DNA from: Haemonchus contortus
Lineage: Eukaryota; Nematoda; Chromadorea; Rhabditida; Trichostrongylidae
Direction: 5' to 3'
Length of the DNA: 64,000 nucleotides
NCBI GenBank assembly: GCA_000469685.2
Contig: LS997566.1
Location: 5,750,345-5,814,344 of the forward strand
Within the stretch, counting starts at the first letter, position 1. Each line of letters begins with the position of its first letter. Under the pieces are notes generated by a model. The model was given only the letters and a program-made list of their open reading frames with translations. It had not been told where the DNA came from and searched no databases. Below, piece by piece: positions 12,200-25,678 of the stretch. Both the position numbers and the translations under genes were made by a program.

Positions 12200-13707
12200 A
12201 TGTCACGGAAGCGTGAACATGCTGTCGATTGTGAGATGGGTAAGCGTGGTGTGTGGTTGGTCAAGGTGAGTGCTTTTCTTGCGATCACTTGCTATTTTAG
12301 CCTTATTACTGTCTCTATCATGAGTGAGCTGTATGATTCTTGCTATTTTCATATTTTCTCTATATTTCTATGTCTAGGTACCACGATATCTGTCCGATTT
12401 GTGGGAGGCAAACGCAGGGACTGACGTCGGTCGGCTTGTTATACCTATTCCAAAGGGAGATGTAAGTTACGTACAGATATTAGATAGCTAAATACACGTT
12501 TGATCCCTACGTTGTTGGTTGTTGAAAAGATTGGGCTCCTAGAAACATCCGCCTGTTCGCAAAAAAATAAAAGCGAATTCATCTTTGAAATTTTAGGGGA
12601 ATTACTTATCTTTAGTTTTTTCTTCAGGTAAAATTAAAATCACGTCCAGGTCTTGTTTTGCCACAGTCTGTGTCCTCGACCTTGAAAGGTAGGTTGACAA
12701 TCACTCGTTTCAGTTATATGAAAAGTGGTTCTATATCAATAACGAATAGATTATTTTGGTAGCAAACTTTAGGTCCTGCGAAAATTCCCGATGAGCATTT
12801 CTTCATTCTCGGTGACGTTCTCAACCAAACTATGGCTGTACTTGCAGAAGATAAGACAGGTCTCAACGAAGAGGCCGACATCAAGTACGTTATCAGCGAA
12901 GCAAGGTGATGTGTCGCCATAGCTCAGTCGGTTAGAGCGTGGGTCTAATAAGCCCAAGGTCGCAGGTTCGACCCCTGCTGGCGGCAAACTTTTGCTTTTG
13001 CATGGGGTGATCAACTATGGCGTATTTCTTCCTAAAGTCTGAAGCAGATGTTTTTCAGATCGGGTAGGCTTTCGTTAGAAGGAAGGGTTGTCAAACGAGC
13101 AGAGTGTCGCCCACCTGCGTCGACTAGCTACCTGAAAATGAAAATCGCTCAGATCTCTAACAGTGGCCAACCTAAGAAGCAAGTACTACAGATGGAGAAG
13201 GTATTGACGCGCTGGTCTTTATGTTATCTTAATTTGCCTCCTATTTCCCTCTTATTGCTTTAACATGCCATATTAGGCTGCTGTGAAATTCAAACCCGTC
13301 GCCGCTCATGCAGAAGATATGATGCGAATCAAACAGAAGAAAGAAGGAGCAAAGACAGTGCGCGCAGATCGTAACGTGCTTATGCAAGCTTTGTTCCACG
13401 CCTTCGAGAAACATCAGTACTACAGGTGAGCTAGTCGACTCCTAGTACAACGTTGCAATGTACTTTACTTGTTATACTCTCTCTTTCCATTTCCACTCTT
13501 CATTTCATCTGCCTTTCATCCATTTAAATAGATTAGCATTAAATGAGATTTGCTTTTAGATTACAAGATCTGCAGCAGTTAACACAACAACCTGCTGGGT
13601 ATGTGAAGGAGCTCCTAACGGAGATCGCGGTGTACAACACTGCCCCACCTCACAAAAGCATGTGGGAGTTGAAGCCGGAGTACCGTGACTATGCTGTTCA
13701 AAAGTGA
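12200..13707 (+). CDS. GTF2F2: transcription initiation factor IIF subunit beta (RAP30)
   Basis: Seven exons give about 253 residues: 12200-12265, 12378-12461, 12628-12688, 12773-12884, 13059-13200, 13277-13425 and 13560-13707. TFIIF beta pairs with TFIIF alpha to bring RNA polymerase II into the pre-initiation complex in the nucleus. Hallmarks seen are GVWLVKVPRYLSDLWEANAG near the start, the dimerisation-domain end LSLEGRVVKRAECRPP, and the C-terminal winged helix with ADRNVLMQALFHAFEKHQYY and the terminal WELKPEYRDYAVQK. Length agrees with the family (about 250). The start is supported by the acceptor TTTTTAG three bases upstream. Intron 4 (12885-13058) contains a tRNA gene on the same strand. 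Confidence 0.95.
12913..12986 (+). tRNA. tRNA-Ile (anticodon AAT), nested in an intron
   Basis: A full cloverleaf is readable over 74 bases. The acceptor stem GTCGCCA pairs with TGGCGGC; the D arm contains the A box TAGCTCAGTCGG; the anticodon stem TGGGT/GCCCA encloses loop CTAATAA with anticodon AAT; the T arm GCAGG-TTCGACC-CCTGC holds the B box; the discriminator is A. No tRNA intron is present. The gene lies wholly inside intron 4 of the TFIIF beta gene, 28 bases after the 5' splice site, in the same orientation. Internal A and B boxes allow independent RNA polymerase III transcription; the TTTTGCTTTTG run just downstream gives a T-rich terminator. Confidence 0.95.
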
Positions 13708-13949
13708 TTCTGCTTCAGTGGATCTCTATAATTCCTAGATTTTGATTAATGTTAGTTGTTGGTAATGGGTTGAGTTACTATCTCAAAGAAGGGAGGGCGG
13801 CAGTTTGTAGTGGATGTATGATATAGCAATAATGATTCTTCAATTTTCAGTGATTGTACTCGTTTTTGTTTATTTGTTATTCTTTGAATTTTTTTTTTAC
13901 TTCTGTATACATTATTCATTCTTGTATACCTTATGTTGCAAAGATGATA

Positions 13950-13955
13950 AATAAA
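13950..13955 (+). promoter_or_regulatory. poly(A) signal AATAAA for TFIIF beta
   Basis: An AATAAA hexamer lies 243 bases after the TFIIF beta stop codon in an AT-rich 3' flank. It is the only canonical hexamer seen in that stretch and is the likely cleavage signal. Confidence 0.55.
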
Positions 13956-13956
13956 G

Positions 13957-14247
13957 ATGAAGCCGCGAATTTACTCCTGTGTCAAGAGTTCATACGCCAA
14001 GGATTATCTCTCACAGTATAAAAAGCTGCCCATTGATCCTAATGTAATTACGGTAGTATGCACACATACGATGATAAATGTATGTAACGCATTAAAGATG
14101 GTAGATTTCGTAGTCGAAAAGAAATGTGCTCTCGGACGTGGAGGAGTAATTGGATCATGGGGTAAGTCATTTTATGGTTTCAGGTTGATTATTGATGTTG
14201 AGCTGTTACGCTATTCGCAAGCCTTCAAGCACAGCCATAGTGACTGA
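13957..14247 (+). CDS. unrecognised open frame between TFIIF beta and QTRT2
   Basis: An open frame of 96 codons starts right after the AATAAA. Its first part (MKPRIYSCVKSSYAKDYLSQ onward, to about GRGGVIGSWG) has coding-like composition, and a GGGTAAG donor-like site follows at about 14160. I recognise no family. It could be the 5' exon of a small gene, a 5' extension of the QTRT2 transcript, or chance. No matching downstream exon was found before QTRT2. Confidence 0.2.
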   Translation: MKPRIYSCVKSSYAKDYLSQYKKLPIDPNVITVVCTHTMINVCNALKMVDFVVEKKCALGRGGVIGSWGKSFYGFRLIIDVELLRYSQAFKHSHSD

Positions 14248-14399
14248 GCCTATGTCGCTATTTCTTGATCTGTCAATGGAAAAATAAGTAGTGTTCTTCT
14301 ATGAATAGGTGTAGTGTGGTAATGACTTCAGATCACCCTGTGACTTTCAGACAGATATTGGGGACTGGATGGTGTATGGGTATTAGGGTATTCACTTAG

Positions 14400-16336
<1,937 letters not shown>

Positions 16337-16713
16337 TATCCTTGCTGTATGCAGAATTTATGTCAATAGAACCTCATGATTATTATATCTCCTAACTGAT
16401 GATGCAAGGATACTAATAGACATATGTAGCTTTTGATAGGTTGCCTACAATCGATAACTATTGAATAATCTTTTTGTTATCAAATGGTCTCACTTAGTTG
16501 GACCATGCGACTCTGTAAAGGTATTCTGCTGGTCCATGTTGTTAAATATGTTGTTGGTTGTTATTGATTGAGATTGTTGTAGAGTGATGAATCATTCCTT
16601 TTGACTACTCCCATGCTCCCAACTGAGTTATGACTTGAGTACCTCAGGGAACACTGCGTGATACTTTCGTTTGTTTCGAATTGTCTTCATATATGTAGGA
16701 GATTCTCCCAGGT

Positions 16714-17596
16714 ATGGTGATATCTGATGATCGCGTTCGGATGGATCGACGGTATGACTGGGTAGGACCACCACATCCTGTATCAAAAATCAGGCCAATC
16801 AAGTAGGTAGTTTTTGCGAAAGAACATAGATTTTGTAGTTTCTTCTGAGGGTTTATGATTTAGCCAAATTCAATTAGTATTATGAAGAAAAGCTTCTTCT
16901 AAGGCTACAAAGACTATTCCCTTCATTACGTGTTACTTTTGAGTTTGTAAATTTTAGGCTTCGAAGAGTAGACAATGAATCAGATCTGGAACGGCAATAC
17001 CGTCAGGCACGGGAAGAACTGAACAGGCATGGTCGCAAAGTTTATGGGAACTTACCCCTCAAGAGTTGGACATCTTCCTTTCAACTTAAGATGATTTAGG
17101 TGGAGCTCATCATTTTGGGAGAAGCACAACACTTTATTTGACATCAAGAAAGCTGAGTTCATTGAAAAAGTGGGTTTACTTTTGTGATCATGGTGCATTG
17201 ACTGAATAATTTGCAGAAAAACTTTTTTTAGCGGAAAAAGGAGATTGGACGTATAGAACAAGTGTCGGCGAATGATTTATCCACATTCTACAAGGACTTT
17301 CTTGATTCCGAACATGCTAACTTGATAGCATATAACAAGTGTGTTTTGTTCTTCAATCGATTGTTTTCTTATGTAACTTAAGGGCAAGCCAATCGCACCC
17401 AAGTTTTTGAGAGGTAACTGTATGAGTATATGATTGGCCATAGCTACTTGCAAAATACTCACATTATACTTGTATACTTACCTAGAAATGTTATTTGGAT
17501 ATTTTCAGAGAATGGTATCATCGTAATCTCGCACTGTGTTGGCCTGCACTTAAAGTGAATATGATTCGATTCATGCGATTATTGAAGAGATCATGA
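16714..17596 (+). CDS. COA8: cytochrome c oxidase assembly factor 8 (APOPT family)
   Basis: Exons 16714-16802, 16958-17026, 17100-17169, 17232-17338 and 17519-17596 encode about 137 residues matching the COA8 core: YDWVGPPHPVSKIRPIK, then NESDLERQYRQAREELN, FWEKHNTLF, DLSTFYKDFLDSEHA and the terminal EWYHRNLALCWPALKV. COA8 is a mitochondrial matrix protein needed for complex IV assembly. The first exon begins at acceptor CCCAG (16712), so an upstream exon with the mitochondrial targeting peptide is probably missing from this model; I could not find it with confidence in 16337-16700. Intron 2 uses a GC-AG pair (AACAG|GCATGG ... TTTAG|GTGG): only this splicing gives the expected LNRWSSSFW. The gene follows QTRT2 by about 370 bases. 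Confidence 0.82.
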
Positions 17597-18538
17597 AATC
17601 CACTTCAACCTTTCTCTAGGGAATCACACCTTGTCCATTAGTTGTAAATAGTCATACAAACTTAACATCCGTTACCAGCTGAAATTCATAAAACAATTTT
17701 TATTTCAATGATTTTTCTCTCTACCAAAATACAATAGACTCGACTCCTCTACATGAAACAACAGTTCTACAAGTTTAGGAACACGTCTACATTGGGATCA
17801 AGTTGGGCATACTTGGTTACTTAACAATAGGTCACTTATCTGTTTATTTTATGGATGATTACAATTTGCACTTATTCTCAAAAACAATCGAGCAACATCA
17901 GATTCAGGATCTTAATCAATGATAACACGTAATTCACATTTCTCTCAAAATAGCGATAAATAAATGAAAAGAAGAGATGAGGAATACTTCCAACGATAGA
18001 TGTCATTTGAGGTCTACTTCCCTGTCTCAAAAGGAGTATCCATTTCAGACATCAATGACAACAAGCTTTGATGGATTGAGCATAGCAGTTGCAACATTTA
18101 GTAAACGAGAGATGCACAAGTCGCCTTCCAGAAAAATGGATGGACCGGCCCGCTGATAGTGCGAACAGAGGTGCCAGTGAAAGTCGACATGACTGTGACT
18201 TTATGCAGATGGCAAGAGCGAAGACCAGGTTGATCCGATGCACCACCTTTTACGGTGACTGTGCAAAAATGGGAATGCCACTTGCGCAAGTGATATGAAT
18301 ATGAATTGGTTGCTAGCTAGCTCTACCATGCCAAGATGATGTCATTGAGATCTTTCATGTAAATTTCGGCTTTCTAGTAGACCCACCAGACAATTTTAGC
18401 TGAATCCAGAGGAATAGAAGAAAACTATTGCAAATACACAAGTTCAAGTGAGTCTCAATAATACTTCAAACATTAACATTATAAAATCCACAAAACATCA
18501 AAACTCAAACTACTATGTACAAACTTCATTACTTGACG
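17597..18538. other. convergent intergenic region COA8 / NXF1
   Basis: This 942-base stretch lies between the 3' ends of two convergent genes. It is AT-rich and holds 3' UTR-like sequence for both. Short open frames around 18050-18300 overlap on both strands and resemble no family. Confidence 0.5.
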
Positions 18539-21500
18539 TCAAACGTTTCCGAACGCTTCTTTAGGTATCTTGTCCTTCATACTCAAAAAAGCTTGCCCAG
18601 CAGCCTGAATTGGATTCAATAATCCTATAATCAATGGCTCATTCGCGTAATTTTAGTATTAACGCATTTGCGAGCCTTTTTTCGAGTCAACCCTGCCGAG
18701 ACAACCATGATCTTCAGTCTTTACGACCTGATTAATTGGTATCAAGTTTGGTTGGGTAGATGAAAGCACTGGTTTGAATGCCGGGTTGTCCCGCAAATAA
18801 TTGTACAGGTCAACTTCGCATCGAACCAAACTTCCCACCCCTCGAAATCTTCCCAAATTACACGAACCATCATTTTGTTTTGAAATACGCGACATCCATC
18901 CCTGCACCAGGACAAACATAGTCTACGAGCTCATATAAAAAACTGCAAAAGAGAGTAGGACCTTTACAGTTTCTGTTATTTGGAGGAAGAATGCTACAGT
19001 TTTCTTGGTTGAGCTGTAACAAACGGGTTGAAACTCCAAGAACAATGTTATGGGGAAGGTGGAAGGGCTACCTCATAGTTCCAGTCGTACTCTATCAAAC
19101 ACTTCTCCGAGAAGGCTGGCACCATACCGCTATCCTTGCAAAACTGTTCAATCATTTGCCTTTTGATTTCCGCTGAGGGTTCACCAGACATTTGAAGACC
19201 ACTAATTGACTGAAAAAAGCAATCACATCGAATAAGATGGGAACAATTAAAAAGGTGTCCCATGCAATTTCATGGCAATAAAGATGGGTAGGAAAAGTCA
19301 GAAACCTGAGCTGCTTGCACAACTGGATTGGCAGGGGCAGGGGGAAGAGGTGGAGCCGGTCCCGCCGAAGCCGCCTAAATCAAGAAAAGTGAATAGGGGT
19401 CATGGAAATTTAGTATATCGACATTTTCATGTTCAATGAGGAGTGAAGTACTTTGTTTAGCATCAATTTATATCGCGCCATTCGTGCTGGAGTGATTCCA
19501 CTGACGAAAAGCATGTCGGATAGAACAGCTATAGATCTGAAATAAAAATGCACTACATAAACCTTCTATCTGACATCGAAAAATACTGCGGTCAATGAAG
19601 GCAGGATAGCTTACTCATTCTCACGAGGAGATACTACGAATGATCGTGTAAAGAAGTTAAGTTGTGGCACTTCTCCTGGTTTAGCAAATTTTCCATCCTC
19701 GAATAGTCCTTGTACAGAAAATGCCAACAGTTCTTCCTAAATCAAAATTACAGGCACTACTACTCTGTCAAGTAAAGGCATTAAAATTGGAAACAGAAAA
19801 AGATGAGTATTGAGCCATATAGCATTACAGAAAGGGTGTACACATGTTGAATAATACCACGAGTAAATTGTGTATTTTACATTAAACGAGAAGTTGTGTA
19901 GTGTGATAGCATTGAAGGAGGGAAAGGAACAGTAAGAGATAAAAGGGTATCATGACGATTAAGTAAAGACAAATAAGAGCAACAAGAATTAGACCACACA
20001 AGTGAAGAAAGGAAGCAGTAACTCCGCATTTCTAGAGAGAATGCTGGCATTTATTATGAATTTCTTGTAATAACGGATTTCAAGAAGCGGATTTGCATGT
20101 GCTCTGAGTCACCACCCGTGAAAAGAATATGGGGAAGTTAGCATGTTTGGAATAACAAGTCAAGCTATAATAGGGAAGAATAACGAAAAAGAACAAGGTC
20201 ACTTGAGATAGTCGTGTTTCCCTTATGATGTGGTACAGCCAAAACGTTTCACCAAGACTTACAGATATCAAATGGGTGTCCACGATGAAAGATTCTGTGT
20301 AGTGGTTTGTAATGGGCAACTTGGAAAGGGCCACAGCAATATCCATAGCTCCTAAAGAATGAACGTTGCATTCGACCCAATCACTAGGAGTACCGAATGA
20401 ATACTAGCTACGAGATCTGGAGTTACCTCGGTACGTCCGACTACTCCGATTTCTTGACCATCGATCTTCACACAAAACGTTATGGGATGACCGGATATAT
20501 AGATTAAAACATGCGCTAAAAAAATAGTTTAGCTTGATGCAACATAGACGGCAACATAGAGAAAGGGGCAAAATTCGGCTATGGGGAATGTTGGTGCTGA
20601 GATCCACATAAGTAAGATAAAAAAGCAAATCATCTGAGAAATCCTACGACTTACTCATCTGGGTAGCGTAGTGGTCCCTCAGCACTTATATCCTTCATAT
20701 TTGCGATTGTCACAGTGAAAGAAGACTGAAAAATGGTGCTACTTGTACAATGAGAAAACTGCAGGTTTCAATTTTCGCTATCCTACAAACAAAAAACGAT
20801 GTATAACCTACATTGTCCGCATCATATGCTTGCACTAGGCTTTTCCTCGTAATGGCTCCGTCCTCGCCGTCGTACAACTTGAAATATTCAACAAGAAAAC
20901 GCTCCACCAACACTCGTAAAGCATCGTTCCCATAAAACCCTGGCTAAAAAGCAAAATCCATCTAGAGTGAAATAAAGAAGCAAAATGAAGACAAGGCAGC
21001 TGGGCCTACCCTAGTTGGAGGTTCCGAAGTTACTTCATCATCATCCAAAGACTGCACATGCACCGTTGCTGGTTGGACTGGAGCACCGTCCTATAAATGA
21101 AAGGACTGATCCTCCAAAGACGGAAAAATAATCGTGCTAAGCTTACCAGTATACAAACTCTCGGGAACACTTGATGAACAGCGCTGAAGGTCATGGTATG
21201 AAAAGGAATTCAATAAGTAAAAATTACGACGGCCACATTGAGTCCCGACTGTGATCCAGTCTGGACGCATGGGATTTAGAAAGTTCCTGGGAATGCAAGG
21301 ACGCATCACGGAGAAACAACTGATAACGAACTCTACTATACAAAGATTTGCAAAACAACACAATAAACAAAAACAAAGCTTGGTGCTCCAAATATGCCTA
21401 ACAATGGACCTGAGGTAGCCTGAAGCTGTGGTGAGCTGCTCGACAAGAGGATTTCCTTCGAAAAATAACGTCTCGACCGGCAAACCTTTCAGTTTCTCCA

Positions 21501-23654
21501 ACTCACTGATTTTGTCAATCTGTAACGAATGTTGCTATCTTTACTTCTGACATAACTCAGTAGAACCGAGCTTCCGCATGGGCATAAAAAACAGCGAAAG
21601 CAGCTCAGCGACCTCCCATTGGTGAGATAAAAATGAAATTACCTGATTATTCGATAAATCTAACACTTTCAGGAATTTTGTAACACTTGTTAGAACAGCA
21701 GCATAGTCCAAGAATCTTAGTCGATTGCCCTGAATTGAAGCGTATCGATGAAAATATATAACGAAAGGAAAAGAGCTTCCTATGTGTGAGCAAGTAAACG
21801 GGTAGCATGAATACAAGGAGAAGGTAAGAAACGGTATAGAGGTGCTGCTACTCCCCCTATCAACAGAGATTCAAAGCCGTATATTCAACTTGACCTCCTT
21901 CCCTAGACCTTTCATTCCGTCTGGGTTAGTTATTTATTATCAATCCAACGTGTTAAGAGACTTTGGATCATTTCGGGAAAGGGATCCCCGATCAAGACTC
22001 TTTCCTCTATGAAAGCGATACTATACTGATACGACTGACTTCAAATCAAAGTACCTGCAGGCTTAGTGCTGTTATAGAGCCAAACTTCTCATCAATTCTA
22101 TCAACAACTGTTAGCATCACATTGTTCTTGTTGAGCATCATGTGCAAATCACGTTCCTTGAACTCTGGAAAGGATATCTTCTTGAAAATCTTATGAACAT
22201 TGCGGTATCAAGCATAACTCACTTGAATCTAAAGCAAACTCGCTGAGATCCAGCGACCGGGTGTCGTGATTATACCGACTATCAACGACCATCTAAAAAA
22301 TTTCAGAGGTAAGGAAGGACTAATAACACCAGTCTTGCACCAAGATAGTGAGGCTTCAAAATCAGAATACATGAGAAGTAGCAGCTTTTTAAGACCTGTA
22401 TTACAGAAGTTTCTTCTTTGGTCAAACGAGTCCATGGAGCTACAACTTTGTCGACGATTATTGTCATACGATCTCCAGTTACTTTGTGAACAACACGACG
22501 TGATATAGCTCTGCACGCTTCTGCGGAGTCTTCGCTCTAAAAATATTGAGTCTGAGTCTACGAGTCTAGAAGGGAGCAAAAGGAGTAGAGGACCCCGTGC
22601 TGGGGTGCAACAGAAGGGTGGTACCTAGTAAAACCTACCTTCAAGAAAAACTCAACGTCTCCTCGTGGTGTAACCGACACTAGCAAGGGTTTGATGTCTT
22701 CGATTTGTTGATGGAGTTGCTTCATTATCCAAGGAACCGTAAACTTCCGGCCAAAAGGTATCTACAAGAAAAAGTTAAATAAAAACAATAAGACTTCAAA
22801 AAATATCCATAGCTCAATTAAACCGCTGGTTTTGTAGAGCCAACTTTCGACAGTTCCCAGTGAACAAGGTTCCGACTCCTATTAGAAAAATGACCGAAAC
22901 AACAGTTCACTTGAGTAAAACTACCCACCCGAATTTTGTAAACCATCTCTGCATGGCGAGAAACACCTCCCGCACTTCGTAATGTCTGTTCGTCCTTTTT
23001 GCCTCGACGACTTACTCCCTGTCCATGCATGACCCTGCCAGCCAACATATTGATGACACGTGTTACGGTACCTGCTGGCCTCTGTCTCGGTCTTTCCTCT
23101 GAAACATTATGGAATTATGAACAGATAGGAATTTTGAGAAAACGGAAGTCAAGCTGGGATGCTCAAAATGATGCTTTGACCTGCTTCGAGGCCGTTTCTC
23201 TTACCTAAGCAGTGTTAATTATTTTAGTGCGGCAGAACTTCTTTACCTCACACAAGGAAAAAGAGAACATTTTTAATCTGTGCATCATTCACTTTACCCT
23301 GACAATATCGGCCTAGTTGACGGAATACCATAGTATTGGTAACGAACAACACTGATTCAAAATCGTCTTGTAGAAGCGCAGTATCACTGTGAAATTCTAG
23401 TCTTTAAAAGAATGCTGGCAAAAAACGGGAAGCAAAAAAGTCGGTTTTCGAAAATCACGGTCGTGAACTGAACCATGTCTACCCCGTCAAAGACACCAGG
23501 AAAAAACTCAACAAAAACAAATGAGTTGGAACATTGAAAACACATTACCTTCTTCATCATCTACGTAGGAGCTGACAATATCGGCATCCAATTTTAAAAA
23601 ACGATTCTTTGAAAGATGTTTGACATCACGACGATTACTCCTCCCGCCAGGCAT
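18539..23654 (-). CDS. NXF1: nuclear RNA export factor 1 (NXF1/TAP)
   Basis: About 19 exons and 636 residues. Exons in transcript order: 23654-23549, 23098-22929, 22761-22639, 22536-22396, 22292-22223, 22180-22055, 21729-21643, 21519-21410, 21183-21147, 21090-21010, 20943-20812, 20725-20655, 20515-20427, 20351-20263, 19736-19615, 19536-19452, 19374-19306, 19209-19072, 18604-18539. NXF1 binds mRNA cargo and nucleoporin FG repeats for export through nuclear pores. Domains seen: basic N terminus; RRM-like fold (IPFGRKFTVPWIMKQLHQ); leucine-rich repeats (VLDLSNNQ, LPVETLFFEGNPL, FPRVCILDG); NTF2-like domain (LVERFLVEYFKLYDGEDG, SKLPITNHYTESF); proline-rich linker; UBA/TAP-C end (SGMVPAFSEKCLIEYDWNYE, then AAGQAFLSMKDKIP). 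Acceptor TTTTTTGTAG lies 4 bases before the ATG. The junction between exons 5 and 6 is one base out of phase: either an assembly error or an unusual acceptor. The intron at 18605-19071 holds an open frame of unclear meaning. Confidence 0.93.
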
Positions 23655-23658
23655 GACT

Positions 23659-25678
23659 CTACAAAAAAAACTGAGCTTCTCTGTAAATTTGCTCATCACC
23701 AAAATGAAGAAATCAAATAATGAAACAAACAACTTCAAAACAGCTTATTTAACATCTACGGCTTTTAAATGTTCATAGTTGACGGAAAGTTCAATTAAAA
23801 TTGAAATCCGTTCACTAGCACAGCTCAGCCTATTATTTGTAAAGAAAAAGGAGCAGGTGTGGAACATTCTAAGTGAACAACTGTTCTGAGAGATGCAAAG
23901 CTGAAATGAGGCACTAAACTAGAAAGTTCTAATGGTATAGCAGTTCGATATCGGATCTACGTTTTCTGAGCACGATTTATGAAATTGATCCCTCTTAAAT
24001 TTCGTTTTTGCACAAGCGGGTGGAGTACCTACTGCTTTAATTTTCAATTTGCGATGCATCTGAACTTTCCCACAACTACACCGAGAAACCCACACTTTGG
24101 TAAACCTGTAGAAAGCTTTTCACAGTCACTTTACAGAAAAACTTCAACACCAGCATAACTCCTCCCAGGACCAACGAAACGGAATGAAGAAAGTTGTGGT
24201 TGGGAGCTCACTGCATAAAGTCAAGATTGCCCCCATTAGGTTTGAAAGACGAAAAAATCGTAAAGTCAAGTAATTTCGGAAAAATCAACTGCGATGACTC
24301 ACATGACAAGGCCGTAGCAGGCGGGCGGTCGCAGCGCGAACGTTTGTGCAAAACCTCGCTGGAGCACGGAAGAATAGAAGGCTGGAAGCAAAGTTCGGAA
24401 AAGAACTGATTGGTCCGTGGAGTGATGGTCGAAGAAACAAAAGGTGCTGTACTACACAATAAATCTCAAAATACTTTCTCTCATAAAAATAATGTTGGGG
24501 CTGAAAATACTGCGCAAAATCGAGTTCACTAGCAATAAAATTAGTAGAGCTTTTATTCGATGCAAAAACAAAATGAGTTTGAACAATGGCCCCTTCAATT
24601 GCATTTTAATCACCGACTTTTCGCTCTTGTCCTGCAGTCAGTTATCGTTTGGCGGCAAAAGAAAACGTCTCTGACTTACCTCCTCCTGGGAGCTTACCTT
24701 CGATAGGATTCCCCAAGTCGACATAGTGTTCCCATAAATAGGAACCGCCCCACATTAAAGATCAAGTCAGAGTCAAACACGTGGAAAACAGGATAATTAT
24801 GAGTTGGCGGTAGTGTAGGGATAGTTTAGACAAGCAGAAACGTGTAAAACTTGTGTTTTGCTTGAATTTATCATGTTTATACAAGTTTTAATGCTTCTTT
24901 CGTAACCGAGCCATCAAGTAACTCATGAACGTTTTTTCTGTACAACTGGGAGGGTGATTAATGCATTGAACATTCACCCAGACAAATGGGATAGCGTTCG
25001 CTTAAGAGAGACGGAGGAAAGCAGAGAACTCACCGTTATGATCCTGCGCCCCTATCCACATGCCTAGAAGAAAAAGTGAAGCCTAGTCGTCGCTCCCCTC
25101 CTCAACTCCTGCGATTCGTCCGACACCTTTCAGAATCCAAGCTGAGATATTTCTTGAAGTTCAGCAATTCTGAGACACTCTGATTTCCAACCCATTTTGG
25201 ATTTGTGCCACCCTACAGTTGAACTAAATGGGAATGTCTCTCTAGAGCCGTAGCAGCGTGAGATCGATTTCACGCGGATCTCCGTTTTTTCCATCAGTTC
25301 GCGAATCCAAACCTATAAATCAGTTTCACCCTAAAAGCGAAACAAATTTGTAAAGCCTCACGGATTACGCGCGAGTAAGTATGACGATTTTCGTGCTCCA
25401 ATGCTAATAGGACAGCACCGCTGCGCATGCGACACAACTTTTTTTGAGGTTTCTCAGCTGGTTTTCATTTGATTAATGGTATTTGTCGATGGACTTTTTA
25501 TCTTATCTAGTTGTTTGCCGTATTCTAATTATCGCTCTTCCATCCACTTTCTAGTTCTCATTTCCTCGCAGTATTGCCTCAGTTCAACGCTTGTAAAGGC
25601 ACACTAACGGGATTTCTTTTGTTTAATAACTTTCAATTGATATGCGAAAACTAGGCTGGATACGACATAATTCCAGTC
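23659..25678. other. divergent intergenic region NXF1 / BTBD9
   Basis: About 2 kb separates the starts of NXF1 (minus) and BTBD9 (plus), so both promoters should lie here. On the minus strand near 24731-24688 a sequence starting ATGTCGACTTGGGG is followed by two GTAAG donor sites, which could be an alternative 5' exon of NXF1; this is speculative. No other coding evidence was seen. Confidence 0.5.

Noticed and set aside
18659..18919. Minus-strand open frame of 86 codons in the last NXF1 intron
   Set aside because: The UBA domain continues in frame from the exon ending at 19072 to the last exon at 18604, so no extra exon is needed. No family resemblance was seen.
21091..21501. Minus-strand open frame of 136 codons in the NXF1 region
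   Set aside because: It covers a leucine-rich-repeat exon, an intron and the next exon in mixed frames. Proper splicing (21410 to 21183) gives SGYLSAVHQVFPRVCILDG, as expected for NXF1.
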